From Shewanella sp. CG12_big_fil_rev_8_21_14_0_65_47_15 (GTDB lineage Bacteria; Pseudomonadota; Gammaproteobacteria; Enterobacterales; Shewanellaceae), in contig NZ_PFGL01000048.1 in the NCBI RefSeq assembly GCF_002783505.1, positions 1 through 64,000 of the forward strand: a DNA stretch of 64,000 nt. The letters are read 5' to 3'. Shown piece after piece: positions 8,983-18,215 of this stretch. A program made the position numbers and the translations under genes. Every line of letters starts with the position of its first letter. Within the stretch, counting starts at the first letter, position 1. Below the pieces are notes generated by a model. The model made no database searches and was not told where the DNA came from. It saw nothing but the letters and a program-made list of their open reading frames with translations.

Positions 8983-10032
8983 ATGAAATATTCCCGCGTA
9001 TTTATTAATAGCCTGGCCTATGAACTGGCACCTGTGGTGGTTTCCAGTAGCGAGCTAGAGTCTCGTCTTGCGCCTCTATATCAAAAGTTCCGTATTCCTA
9101 TGGGACAGTTGGCAGCATTGACTGGCATCACAGAGCGCCGTTGGTGGCCCAAAGGACATCAATTGTCCGACGGGGCGATTAAAGCGGCCCGTAAAGCCAT
9201 GGTTGAAACGGGAATAGATGTCGCCGATTTAGGGGCTGTGGTGTACACGGGAGTGTGCCGCGATCAGCACGAACCTGCGACGGCATGCCGCATCGCCGCC
9301 GAACTTGGCGTGTCAAAGGACACCGCGATTTACGATATCAGTAATGCTTGCCTTGGGGTGCTATCGGGCATTTTAGATATCGCTAACCGGATTGAACTCG
9401 GGCAAATCAAGGCGGGTATGGTGGTGTCCTGTGAGTCGGCGCGGGACATTGTCGATGTGACTATCGATAATATGTTGGCCGATCCCACTATGCAGAATTT
9501 TGCGCAATCCCTTGCGACCTTAACCGGTGGTTCTGGCGCCGTTGCCGTGATCTTGACCGATGGCAGCTTACCGCTTGCGAATGTGCGTCAACATCAATTA
9601 CTTGGGGCATCACACCTCTCTGCGCCGCAGCATCACCAGTTGTGCCAGTGGGGGCTGCAGGAAGTCGGCCATAATATTTACCGCGAGTTTATGCGTACCG
9701 ATGCGGTGACACTCCTCAAAGAAGGGGTCGAGCTGGCGAAACACACTTGGGAGCATTTCCTCGAGCAGCGTAATTGGTTGGTCGAGCAAGTGGATAAGGT
9801 GATTTGCCACCAAGTGGGCGCATCGAACCGCAAGCAAGTGTTGAGTGCACTCAATATCCCACCAGAGAAAGAGTTTCCGACCTATCAATTGCTGGGCAAT
9901 ATGGGCACGGTTTCTTTGCCCGTGACCGCCGCCATGGCCCACGATCAGGGATTTTTACGCCCTGGGGATCAGGTGAGCTTTTTAGGTATCGGCAGTGGTT
10001 TAAATTGCATGATGTTAGGCATTAAGTGGTAA
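8983..10032 (+). CDS. oleA: OleA, acyl-CoA head-to-head condensing enzyme
   Basis: A 349-residue thiolase-superfamily protein. OleA performs non-decarboxylative Claisen condensation of two fatty acyl-CoAs to a beta-keto acid, the first step of long-chain olefin synthesis. The active-site Cys123 lies in YDISNACLGVLSG; the histidine is in ICHQVGASNRK and the asparagine in LLGNMGTVSLP. VVYTGVCRDQHEP carries the conserved glutamate region seen in OleA but not FabH. It is first in the oleABCD cluster. In Shewanella the product is a polyunsaturated C31 hydrocarbon tied to membrane function in the cold; that is literature knowledge, not visible here. A 253-bp gap upstream must hold its promoter; no clear operator was seen. 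Confidence 0.95.
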   Translation: MKYSRVFINSLAYELAPVVVSSSELESRLAPLYQKFRIPMGQLAALTGITERRWWPKGHQLSDGAIKAARKAMVETGIDVADLGAVVYTGVCRDQHEPATACRIAAELGVSKDTAIYDISNACLGVLSGILDIANRIELGQIKAGMVVSCESARDIVDVTIDNMLADPTMQNFAQSLATLTGGSGAVAVILTDGSLPLANVRQHQLLGASHLSAPQHHQLCQWGLQEVGHNIYREFMRTDAVTLLKEGVELAKHTWEHFLEQRNWLVEQVDKVICHQVGASNRKQVLSALNIPPEKEFPTYQLLGNMGTVSLPVTAAMAHDQGFLRPGDQVSFLGIGSGLNCMMLGIKW

Positions 10033-10184
10033 AGGCGCCTCGCGATTTTACCTGCACTTTTACCTGAATTAGTGTGCCAGTTGCCCTAATCATAGCGCCG
10101 ATAAGCCTGGGTGGCTCACTCACATAGCTCACTCACAAACTTCTCACTCGCATAAGCTCGAATAAACAAAAGATAGGAAGCGTC

Positions 10185-11096
10185 ATGTTAGACACTCTGT
10201 TGCCCTTTAAACGTCATTTTCTGAGCCTTAATGGCAACAAGTTACACTATATCAACGAAGGCCAAGGTGAACCTGTGGTCATGGTTCACGGTAACCCTAG
10301 CTGGTCGTTTTATTACCGCAATCTTGTTAGCGCCTTAAAAGACACGCATCAATGCATAGTGCCGGATCATATTGGCTGTGGCCTGTCGGATAAGCCAGAT
10401 GATAGCGGTTACGATTACACCCTAAAGAATCGTATCGATGATCTCGAAGCCTTACTCGATAGTCTAAATATTAAAGAAAACATTACCTTAGTCGTCCACG
10501 ACTGGGGTGGCATGATAGGTATGGGTTATGCGGCGCGCTATCCTGAGCGGATTAAACGCCTGGTGATTTTAAATACCGGGGCTTTTCATTTACCCAAAAC
10601 AAAACTCCTGCCGCTGGCGCTGTGGATCTGCCGTAATACCATGCTCGGTACTGTGTTAGTGCGCGGCTTCAATGCCTTTTCGTCTATCGCCTCCTATGTG
10701 GGCGTGAAGCGCCAGCCGATGTCGAAATACATTCGTGAGGCCTATGTTGCACCCTTTAATTCTTGGGCCAATCGTATTTCGACGCTGCGTTTTGTGCAGG
10801 ATATTCCGCTGAAACAAGGGGACAGAAACTATCAATTAGTCTCTGATATTGCAGCGAGTTTACCTAAATTTGCTAAGGTGCCGACCCTGATCTGTTGGGG
10901 CCTCAAGGACTTTGTGTTCGATAAGCACTTTTTAGCCAAATGGCGCGAGCATATGCCCCATGCGACCGTGCATGAATTTGCCGACTGCGGCCACTATATC
11001 CTCGAAGATGCCAGCGATGAAGTGATTGCGCATATCAAACACTTTATGGCCGATGATGTGCCTGCAAGGGCGCAATTCGAACAGGTTGCGGGCTAA
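10185..11096 (+). CDS. oleB: OleB, alpha/beta-hydrolase (beta-lactone decarboxylase)
   Basis: A 303-residue alpha/beta-hydrolase of the haloalkane-dehalogenase-like branch. The oxyanion segment is [15 protein letters not shown], the nucleophile elbow [14 protein letters not shown] uses aspartate, and the catalytic histidine is in DCGHYILED. OleB converts the beta-lactone made by OleC to the cis-olefin with loss of CO2. It lies 152 bp after oleA, with a Shine-Dalgarno AGGAAG, and its stop codon overlaps the oleC start by one base (TAATG), so translation is coupled. Confidence 0.93.
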   Translation: MLDTLLPFKRHFLSLNGNKLHYINEGQGEPVVMVHGNPSWSFYYRNLVSALKDTHQCIVPDHIGCGLSDKPDDSGYDYTLKNRIDDLEALLDSLNIKENITLVVHDWGGMIGMGYAARYPERIKRLVILNTGAFHLPKTKLLPLALWICRNTMLGTVLVRGFNAFSSIASYVGVKRQPMSKYIREAYVAPFNSWANRISTLRFVQDIPLKQGDRNYQLVSDIAASLPKFAKVPTLICWGLKDFVFDKHFLAKWREHMPHATVHEFADCGHYILEDASDEVIAHIKHFMADDVPARAQFEQVAG

Positions 11097-12919
11097 TGTC
11101 AGGCTTGCTTGGGGCCGATTTGCCAACCTCGTCCTGTGATGACTCTTCTATATCTATGGTGGGCAATGATGCCAATATTTGCCGTCATCTTAAGCAAGCG
11201 GCCCATGTCATTCCCCATCACTTAGCGGTAGCAGTCCAAAAGGCCAAGGGCTCTGGGCTTTTCAATCAAAGCGGCGCCCTTAGCAAGCTAAGTTATCAAG
11301 AACTCGATTTTGTCAGTTTAGATAGACAAAGCGATGCCATTGCCTTTGCCCTCAATGCCCATGGTATAAAGCGTGGCATGAAGGCGGTGTTGATGGTGAC
11401 GCCGAGCCTCGATTTTTTTGCGCTCACCTTCGCACTCTTTAAGGCGGGAATTATCCCCATTCTCGTCGACCCAGGCATGGGGATTAATAACCTTAAGCAG
11501 TGCTTTGCCGAAGCCGCCCCCGATGCCTTTATCGGCATCCCTAAGGCCCATATTGCCAGACGATTATTTGGCTGGGGTAAGGGCAGTGTGAAATGCTTGC
11601 TCAATGTCGATAGCGGTAAGCCGGGTCTGTCAGCCAAGTTAGCGCAAATGGTGGTGGGCGCACCTAGCTTAGCGTCGCGGCTAAGACGTCCAAGTGGGCT
11701 GGGGTGGCCAAGCGAGCAGGTTGAATATCCCATGGTCATGCTAAAACCCGATGAGATGGCGGCGATACTATTTACCAGTGGCAGCACGGGCACTCCAAAG
11801 GGCGTGGTCTATAGCCATGGGATGTTTGAGGCGCAAATTCAAGCGTTAAAAAACGATTATGGGATTGCCCATGGTGAGCGCGATCTAGCCACGTTCCCGT
11901 TATTTTCCCTCTTTGGCCCGGCACTGGGAATGGCCTCGATTGTGCCTGAAATGGATGCGAGCAAGCCTATTACCGCCAATCCCGAGTTTTTGTTTGCCGC
12001 GATTGAGAAATATCAATGCAGCAATATCTTTGTTAATCCGGCTTTACTTGAGCGCTTAGGCCGTGCGGGGGAACTAAAACAGCATAAATTGCCTAGCGTA
12101 CAGCGGGTGATTTCGGCGGGGGCGCCTGCGACCATCGCCTCTATTGCTCGGTTTAGCAAGATGCTGAGCCAAGGCGTGCCGATTTTAAACTCCTACGGTG
12201 CGACCGAATCCTTACCCATTAGCATGATCGCCAGCGAGGCGTTATTTGCCACCACAGAGATTACCGATAACGGGGGTGGCATCTGTGTTGGCCGTGGGAT
12301 TAAGGGCGTCGATATAGGGATTATCGCGATTTCTGAAGAGATTATCCCTCAATGGGATAATGCCTTACTGCTAAATAACTGTGACATCGGCGAGATAGTC
12401 GTGCGGGGGCCTATGGTGAGCCAGTCCTATTATCTAAACGATAGTCAACGGAATAGCGCAACTGCGGCGGCTAAGATTTGGGATCCGGCTACCAATAGCG
12501 TTAGACACCGCATGGGCGATCTGGGGTATCTCGATGATCAAGGCCAACTGTGGATGTGCGGTCGCAAGGCCCATAGGGTCGATGCGACCCGTAATGGTCA
12601 ATTTGCTCAGCGATATTATTCGATCCCCTGTGAGCGCATTTTCAATACCCATCCCAATGTGAAGCGCTCCGCCCTTGTGGGTATAACAGTGGCGAACGAG
12701 ATAGCGCCGTTAATTTGTATCGAACTCGACCAATCATTGGTGTGCAATAAGAGCCAACAGTTGTATCAAGATTTGATCGCTATCGCCGAACAATTTCCCC
12801 AGACTAAGGGCATAAGACGGTTTCTTATCCACCCTGACTTTCCCGTAGATGTGCGGCATAATGCCAAGATTTTTAGAGAAAAATTAGCCATTTGGGCGCA
12901 ATCACAGACGAAAGGTTGA
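11096..12919 (+). CDS. oleC: OleC, beta-lactone synthetase (AMP-forming family)
   Basis: A 607-residue member of the ANL (acyl-CoA synthetase) superfamily. The P-loop-like motif is [19 protein letters not shown] and the adenine-binding motif is [10 protein letters not shown]. The hinge region [20 protein letters not shown] and the late lysine in NAKIFREKL are also present. OleC uses ATP to close the beta-hydroxy acid made by OleD into a beta-lactone. The start overlaps the end of oleB by one base and oleD follows after 7 bp, so it is clearly in one operon. Confidence 0.93.
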   Translation: MSGLLGADLPTSSCDDSSISMVGNDANICRHLKQAAHVIPHHLAVAVQKAKGSGLFNQSGALSKLSYQELDFVSLDRQSDAIAFALNAHGIKRGMKAVLMVTPSLDFFALTFALFKAGIIPILVDPGMGINNLKQCFAEAAPDAFIGIPKAHIARRLFGWGKGSVKCLLNVDSGKPGLSAKLAQMVVGAPSLASRLRRPSGLGWPSEQVEYPMVMLKPDEMAAILFTSGSTGTPKGVVYSHGMFEAQIQALKNDYGIAHGERDLATFPLFSLFGPALGMASIVPEMDASKPITANPEFLFAAIEKYQCSNIFVNPALLERLGRAGELKQHKLPSVQRVISAGAPATIASIARFSKMLSQGVPILNSYGATESLPISMIASEALFATTEITDNGGGICVGRGIKGVDIGIIAISEEIIPQWDNALLLNNCDIGEIVVRGPMVSQSYYLNDSQRNSATAAAKIWDPATNSVRHRMGDLGYLDDQGQLWMCGRKAHRVDATRNGQFAQRYYSIPCERIFNTHPNVKRSALVGITVANEIAPLICIELDQSLVCNKSQQLYQDLIAIAEQFPQTKGIRRFLIHPDFPVDVRHNAKIFREKLAIWAQSQTKG

Positions 12920-12926
12920 TACCTAA

Positions 12927-14072
12927 ATGACGATAGACTCAATCAAGAGCACGACGCTGGCGCAATTTGATGCGGCTGAACAAACTGCACTCACTCAGCT
13001 TGCCATAAAGGTAAGCCATGCTTTTGTCACGGGCGCGGGGGGCTTTTTAGGTAAGGCCATATGTTTAAGATTGTTAGCCGCAGGCATTAAGGTGACGGGC
13101 TTTGCCCGTGGAGATTATCCTGAACTTACCTCCCTAGGCGTTGTGATGGTGCAGGGGGATTTAGTCAATAAAGACCAACTGCAACAGGCGATGCAGGGCT
13201 GCGATATCGTGTTCCATGTGGCATCAAAAGCCGGCGTTTGGGGGGATAGGGACAGTTATTTTTGCCCGAATGTGAAGGGAACAGCTAATGTGATAGCTGC
13301 GTGCAAGGCATTAAAAATTAATAAATTAGTCTATACCAGCACGCCGAGTGTGACCTTTGCTGGACAGGATGAGTCAGGCATCGATGAGTCCACGCCCCAT
13401 GCGGCTAAGTTTCTCAATTATTACGCCCATTCCAAGTCTATCGCCGAGAAGATGGTGCTCGATGCAAATCAACTAGCTGAGATGCCGCTTGAAAATGTCG
13501 ATGCTATCCCAGTCGCTATTCCTGCCTCGACTCAAGTTTCTACATCCTATGCATTAAAAACCGTCGCTCTGCGGCCACATTTAATCTGGGGCCCTAATGA
13601 TCCCCACCTTGTGCCTCGGGTGCTAGCCCGTGGCCGTTTAGGTAGACTTAAGTTAGTGGGACGTGAGGATAAACTGGTCGATACCATCTATATCGATAAC
13701 GCCGCCTATGCCCATACACTTGCGGCACTCGCACTCTGTGAGCCCCAGTCCAAGTGTCAGGGGAAAGCCTATTTTTTGAGTAACGATGAGCCTATCACTA
13801 TGGCTAAGATGCTCAATCTCATTTTGGCCTGCGATGCTTTACCACCAGTCACTCAACGGGTTTCTCAATCTGTGGCTTATATTGTGGGGGCAGTCCTCGA
13901 GGGCGTATATCTTCTGTTTAAAAAACAACAGGAACCGCTAATGACACGCTTTGTGGCTCGTCAGCTATCCTGCAGCCATTATTTTGATATTAGCGCCGCT
14001 AAACAGGATTTAGGCTATCGTCCGCTGATCTCTATCGCTGAAGGGATGACAAGGCTTAAAGCATCACTTTAG
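12927..14072 (+). CDS. oleD: OleD, NAD(P)H-dependent beta-keto acid reductase
   Basis: A 381-residue extended short-chain dehydrogenase of the 3-beta-hydroxysteroid-dehydrogenase type. The N-terminal nucleotide-binding motif is FVTGAGGFLGKAICLRLL and the catalytic motif YAHSK (YxxxK) follows a conserved TSTPSV strand. It reduces the OleA product to the beta-hydroxy acid used by OleC. The first ~30 residues are an extension before the Rossmann strand. It is last in the ole operon; no strong terminator follows. Confidence 0.93.
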   Translation: MTIDSIKSTTLAQFDAAEQTALTQLAIKVSHAFVTGAGGFLGKAICLRLLAAGIKVTGFARGDYPELTSLGVVMVQGDLVNKDQLQQAMQGCDIVFHVASKAGVWGDRDSYFCPNVKGTANVIAACKALKINKLVYTSTPSVTFAGQDESGIDESTPHAAKFLNYYAHSKSIAEKMVLDANQLAEMPLENVDAIPVAIPASTQVSTSYALKTVALRPHLIWGPNDPHLVPRVLARGRLGRLKLVGREDKLVDTIYIDNAAYAHTLAALALCEPQSKCQGKAYFLSNDEPITMAKMLNLILACDALPPVTQRVSQSVAYIVGAVLEGVYLLFKKQQEPLMTRFVARQLSCSHYFDISAAKQDLGYRPLISIAEGMTRLKASL

Positions 14073-14126
14073 TGTGTTCGGCATAAAATGTGCCGGCTCT
14101 TATTGCCATAAGTTAATTGGGGATGT

Positions 14127-14366
14127 ATGGGTTGCGGTGATTGTAAAACGTCGATTTTCAGGCAAAAAATGGGTCGCTGTAAACGCTGTATGTGGCAGCT
14201 TACGGTTTTGTCGGCCATAGGCTGGCCGCTATGGTGGTTTCTTTATTGGGAAACTCCGCGGCAAGTCGACTCCATCGCATTATTGTTTTTCTGCTCGACC
14301 TTTACTGGCTTGTTGTTACTGCATCTTGTTGTGTTAGCTGTGCGTCGGATCCAAGGACGCAAATAG
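14127..14366 (+). CDS. Small two-helix membrane protein with N-terminal cysteines
   Basis: A 79-residue protein. Four cysteines lie in the first 22 residues (MGCGDCK and CKRCMW), in two CxxC pairs that could bind metal. Two membrane segments follow (about 24-42 and 50-72) and then a basic tail. This resembles short conserved Shewanella/Vibrio proteins, possibly DUF3624, but I am not certain of the family. It lies 54 bp after oleD, so it may be read through from the ole operon. Confidence 0.6.
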   Translation: MGCGDCKTSIFRQKMGRCKRCMWQLTVLSAIGWPLWWFLYWETPRQVDSIALLFFCSTFTGLLLLHLVVLAVRRIQGRK

Positions 14367-14590
14367 ACCCCCTCCTTAACATGCCGTCCGTTTAAGTTTA
14401 GCCTGCCCACGCATTTCATTATCCTTGATAGTGGCGAGTGGTTGCCATTGGTCACATTTCTGTTTGGTATTTTATGCCATTTTAGCGCTGGGAATTTTTC
14501 ATAAGGGAATACCTTGATTGTACTTGCACCCTTATCGGGGTAGTTTAAGGGGCAAATGATCATTCATATGATTAACAAGGAATTTCGGCA

Positions 14591-14788
14591 GTGGACAATA
14601 TCAAGATAAAGGATTTGACAGCGTTAAACCTATTAAGGCGAGGCCAGTTGAAGCGGTTTTCAGGAAAGCGCGTTTTCAACACTGTGCTAATCGTATTCTG
14701 TTTAATGGTGGGAGCGGTAAGCGGTCTCACTGCGGCGCAGGACCCTCTTCCTAGAATAGATGCCTTAAACCCAGTTCAACCTAAATGA
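14591..14788 (+). CDS. Possible small exported peptide
   Basis: A 65-codon ORF with a GTG start and AAGGAA nine bases upstream. A basic N-terminus is followed by a hydrophobic segment (NTVLIVFCLMVGAVSGLTAA) with a plausible signal-peptidase site, leaving a tail of about 17 residues. It is not recognised. It lies 121 bp upstream of the TerC-family gene and could share its transcript. Coding status is uncertain. Confidence 0.35.
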   Translation: MDNIKIKDLTALNLLRRGQLKRFSGKRVFNTVLIVFCLMVGAVSGLTAAQDPLPRIDALNPVQPK

Positions 14789-14841
14789 ATTTTAAGCTGG
14801 CATTTTAGTTGTTTTATGCTGTTTCACTGTTCTTGGTTTAA

Positions 14842-14899
14842 GTCGGCAGTAAGATCTCCCACTGCGATTAGGCCGAAATTTGTCGGCATTTTAGTTTTT
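14842..14899 (+). promoter_or_regulatory. Candidate leader with alternative stem pairing before the TerC gene
   Basis: GTCGGC occurs at 14842-14847 and again at 14882-14887; both can pair with GCCGA at 14872-14876. The second pairing forms a hairpin followed by ATTTTAGTTTTT, ending just before the Shine-Dalgarno AAGGAG. The first pairing extends (TCGGCAGT with ACT and GCCGA) and would exclude it. This is the logic of an attenuator or riboswitch. The stems are only five to eight pairs, so chance is possible. I do not see the conserved bases of the yybP-ykoY element that controls E. coli alx. Confidence 0.3.
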
Positions 14900-14909
14900 A
14901 AGGAGTGAC

Positions 14910-15896
14910 ATGGTGCTTTTTACCACCTTATTTGTGGGCTACCCAGTTTGGGTTTGGTTAATGTTCTTTGGCTTTGTATTAGCCCTGCTGGCCTTTGATT
15001 TAGGTGTATTGCATAAGGATCAACATGAAATCACTGTCTCTGAAAGCTTAAAACTCTCAGCGTTTTATATTTGCATGGCGATGTTATTTGGCGTTTGGCT
15101 TTGGTGGTATCGGGGACCCACGGCGGGGATGGAATACCTGACGGGTTATCTGATTGAAAAGTCACTGTCTATGGATAATATATTTGTTATCGCACTTATT
15201 TTCAGTAGCTTAGGTATTCCACGCCTATATCAACATCGAGTGCTGTTCTGGGGCATTATCGGCGTGATTGTGTTACGCGCCATCATGATTGGCCTCGGGG
15301 CCGTACTTGTGGCCAAGTATCAAGGCGTTCTGGTGTTGTTTGGCTTGTTCTTGATTTTCACCGGCGTGAAGATGTTGTTCTCGCAGGAGGAACATAGAGA
15401 TATTCAAGATAATAAGCTGTACAAGTGGTTACGCACTAGAATGCGTTTTACGCCAACTCTGCATGGGGAAAAATTTGGGGTACGTGGCGAGGATCACCAG
15501 CTAAGTAAGGGCTGGTGGGCGACACCGTTATTTTTGGCGTTAATTCTGATTGAAACCGCGGATTTAGTCTTTGCAGTTGACAGTATTCCGGCAATATTTG
15601 CCATCACTCAAGACCCTTTTATTATCTATACCTCTAATATCTTCGCCATTCTGGGCCTGCGAGCATTGTACTTTGCCTTAGCGGCCATGGTGCATCGTTT
15701 CGAGTACCTTAAATATGCCCTGTCAGTGGTGTTGATCTTTATCGGTACTAAGGTCGGTTTAGTGTATTTCTATCATATAGGGTTAGTGGGCTTTACCATC
15801 CCAACGGCACTTTCCTTAGGGGTGACCTTTGGCCTGTTAGTCGCAGGAGTACTCTATTCACTTTGGAAAACCCGTGGGCAAGAAGCCGAAAAGTAA
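14910..15896 (+). CDS. TerC/Alx family membrane protein
   Basis: A 328-residue integral membrane protein with about nine helices. Family motifs are seen in LAFDLGVL (helix 1), EYLTGYLIEKSLSMDNIFV and ILIETADLVFAVDSIPAIFAI, where acidic residues inside the membrane line the proposed ion path. E. coli Alx belongs here and exports manganese; other members are linked to tellurite resistance or metal loading of exported proteins. Start at 14910 with AAGGAG six bases upstream. A leader with possible alternative structure precedes it. Confidence 0.9.
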   Translation: MVLFTTLFVGYPVWVWLMFFGFVLALLAFDLGVLHKDQHEITVSESLKLSAFYICMAMLFGVWLWWYRGPTAGMEYLTGYLIEKSLSMDNIFVIALIFSSLGIPRLYQHRVLFWGIIGVIVLRAIMIGLGAVLVAKYQGVLVLFGLFLIFTGVKMLFSQEEHRDIQDNKLYKWLRTRMRFTPTLHGEKFGVRGEDHQLSKGWWATPLFLALILIETADLVFAVDSIPAIFAITQDPFIIYTSNIFAILGLRALYFALAAMVHRFEYLKYALSVVLIFIGTKVGLVYFYHIGLVGFTIPTALSLGVTFGLLVAGVLYSLWKTRGQEAEK

Positions 15897-16062
15897 AGCG
15901 ACTTAACTATTACGCTTATACGCTATACGCTTAAATAAAAAATTACGCTTAAATAAAAATTTAAAAATTAGGCTATGCTTGAATACGATTGATATAAATG
16001 GTACTGCCATTTATGTCGAACTCAGGGGATTTTTTAGATTAACCTTCATCAAGGATGATATT

Positions 16063-17601
16063 ATGAAACTCAACATTGCCGCCATACTCATCTTCTCAGT
16101 TTGTACATTAAACGCTGCCAGTGCAGAAGCTGCAGACAGCCAACCTAACAGCGCTAAATCGAATCCAAATTCCACTTGTACTGGTGCCTACCCGAGTTAC
16201 TTTCAAGATCCCGCTTTTACTAAAACGGGAATGTGGGACAACCAAGTGATCATTAATCAGGCTTACCCTGGTTGGAAAGGTCCTATTTTTCGTTTAAGTG
16301 ATGCGTACACGAGTGCTAAACCCGATAAAGAAGCCCCTTGGCTTAAGTTTAATCCCTTCGATAAAAACCTGAGTGAAAAAGATAAAAATACCCAAGCATG
16401 GAACTATCTTTGGGCGGTAATGAAATATATCCAAGAAGGGAATGTCAATAACGGGGATGTGAATAATGATTGGGATCTGTGTAATAACAAAGTCCGCTCT
16501 TGGTATCACATTCCTTATCAAACCTATGATCCCATGAGTGGTCGAGAATTTGTGCATGGATTGACCCGCGAAGCCCCCGTCACTATGGAGATAAAAGGCC
16601 AAGGCGATTTGAAAACCACTATGTGGGCGGTGGGTTTTTATAATCCGCAAGCGGCCAACAGTATTGGTAACGTGTGGACGGGAGCGCCATCACCTGTAAT
16701 GCCCCAGCAAAATTTTGCATTTAATGAAGGTAGTGTGATTGGCAAGTTACTGTTCACTACCGCAACGCCTAATAACTATCCTTTCCTCGAAAACGTACCC
16801 GTATGGCAAGCCAATATCAGTGCCAGTGATTTCTGCGAATGTAAAAATGCCGATGGCAGTGCTTGCAGTTTCCAACAGGAAACAGAGCAATGCCCACGCT
16901 CCGTTGCCGATGTGTACTTATTGCAGTTTGATATCGCGGTGCGTGACAGCCGCTCGCCCGTGGGCTGGGCCTATGGCACTTTTGTGGCCGATGGTCAGTT
17001 TAAGGCACAGGAGAACAATCCTTGGGATCGTATTTCTCCCCTAGGACTCATGTGGGGGAATGATACACCGCCTGCCACTGTAGGGGCCGCAGCTTTCCCG
17101 CAAAATCCTGTTACAGGGCTTAAGAATAGCGCGGTATTTCAAGAGGTTGTTGGGCGTTTAAATGAAAAAACCAATGCGGGGCATTTAGGCTGTAATGGCC
17201 GTTTAAACGGCCCCGCGGATAACGCATTAAGTAGCTGTTTATCTTGCCATCAAACCGCATCAGTGCCCGATAGTACTAATAATACACCGGCAATCATGTA
17301 CCAGTTTGCCTCGTATCAAGAGCCGGGCAGTGGCCAATGCTTAACCTCACCCAGTAAACTCGATCTCGCGATTGACCAAGTGTACTTTAAGTCCTTCCAG
17401 TGTTCTGAATCCTTCAGCGGCCCTAAAAATATTGTGCCGATACCTCAATATACCCAAGGGCAGACACAGTGGATCTCGACCGATTTTTCACTGCAACTCA
17501 GTATCAGTCTTACCCAGTGGCAAGAGTGGCAACAGGATCAGGACAACCTGAAGAAAAATATTAAAGTGCGCGTATTCGATGGCACTTTACCATCCCGTTA
17601 A
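16063..17601 (+). CDS. Secreted c-type cytochrome-like protein with a single CXXCH
   Basis: A 512-residue protein with a clear signal peptide (MKLNIAAILIFSVCTLNAAS, cleavage near ASAEA) and one heme-binding motif, SSCLSCHQTAS, in the C-terminal third. Several other cysteines (CTGAY, CECKN, CSFQQ, CPRS) probably form disulfides. The large N-terminal domain is rich in W, N and P and I do not recognise it. Start at 16063 follows AAGGATG; an upstream ATG at 15979 would bury the signal peptide. It probably acts in the periplasm or at the cell surface. The redox partner is unknown. It is monocistronic, ending at a terminator at 17687. Confidence 0.75.
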   Translation: MKLNIAAILIFSVCTLNAASAEAADSQPNSAKSNPNSTCTGAYPSYFQDPAFTKTGMWDNQVIINQAYPGWKGPIFRLSDAYTSAKPDKEAPWLKFNPFDKNLSEKDKNTQAWNYLWAVMKYIQEGNVNNGDVNNDWDLCNNKVRSWYHIPYQTYDPMSGREFVHGLTREAPVTMEIKGQGDLKTTMWAVGFYNPQAANSIGNVWTGAPSPVMPQQNFAFNEGSVIGKLLFTTATPNNYPFLENVPVWQANISASDFCECKNADGSACSFQQETEQCPRSVADVYLLQFDIAVRDSRSPVGWAYGTFVADGQFKAQENNPWDRISPLGLMWGNDTPPATVGAAAFPQNPVTGLKNSAVFQEVVGRLNEKTNAGHLGCNGRLNGPADNALSSCLSCHQTASVPDSTNNTPAIMYQFASYQEPGSGQCLTSPSKLDLAIDQVYFKSFQCSESFSGPKNIVPIPQYTQGQTQWISTDFSLQLSISLTQWQEWQQDQDNLKKNIKVRVFDGTLPSR

Positions 17602-17686
17602 TCCGAGGTTTGTGTTACTCATGGTATTTAACGTGCGCAATCCGGATTAACATTTGTTGTTTATTTTTGTAAGTATTCTCAATGAT

Positions 17687-17710
17687 AAAGGGCTCATATT
17701 GAGCCCTTTT
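17687..17710 (+). terminator. Rho-independent terminator after the cytochrome-like gene
   Basis: AAAGGGCTCA (17687-17696), loop TAT, TGAGCCCTTT (17700-17709), then TGC and TTTTC. Ten perfect pairs. The remaining part of the 322-bp gap to 17923 is AT-rich and holds the promoter of the next small gene; nothing else is seen. Confidence 0.88.
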
Positions 17711-17923
17711 GCTTTTCTGCGATTTATTTGTCACCTCAATCTGTTCGACTGCCACTCTATAATAATTTGAATATATTAGAAATTAATGCGATGGTTGATT
17801 TTATATAGCAAAGAAGTGCCTTTCCTATATTCTCTTATGCAACATTTTCGTTCACCGCCTTGGTTCTTGGTAAAAGTGATCCAATAGCCTAGCGTGTTGG
17901 CTAGCATAATGAGGAGAAATATC

Positions 17924-18109
17924 ATGTCTATGGTGAGTGCGAAGGAATTTGCCTATTGGTTAATGAAACGGTTCGAAGGTGTTGAAAAGGGCGTTAGTCT
18001 GACAAGGGAGGATATCAATCAGCTGACCGGGCGCCAAAATTTTTCGCTCGTGTTTGTCAATGATATTCACTATGAACTGATGCGTTTTGGCATCGCATTT
18101 GTCCCCTGA
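17924..18109 (+). CDS. Small conserved-looking soluble protein, unknown
   Basis: A 61-residue soluble protein starting MSMVSAKEFAYWLMKRFEGV, with GAGGAG a few bases before the ATG at 17924, a strong ribosome-binding site. No signal peptide or membrane segment. The family is not recognised. It lies 106 bp before the phosphohexomutase gene on the same strand. Confidence 0.65.
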   Translation: MSMVSAKEFAYWLMKRFEGVEKGVSLTREDINQLTGRQNFSLVFVNDIHYELMRFGIAFVP

Positions 18110-18215
18110 GTTAGTCAGTCTTTACACACAATTGACGCTGAAAAATGCAAATTCACTTGTTCTTCGGTGTACTTTTTCCTAAGGTAATTGCAAATGATTT
18201 TCACTGAGGCGTGCT

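Noticed and set aside
14788..14910. yybP-ykoY manganese riboswitch before the TerC gene
   Set aside because: The conserved bases of that family are not found; only a different, weak alternative-pairing pattern is seen.
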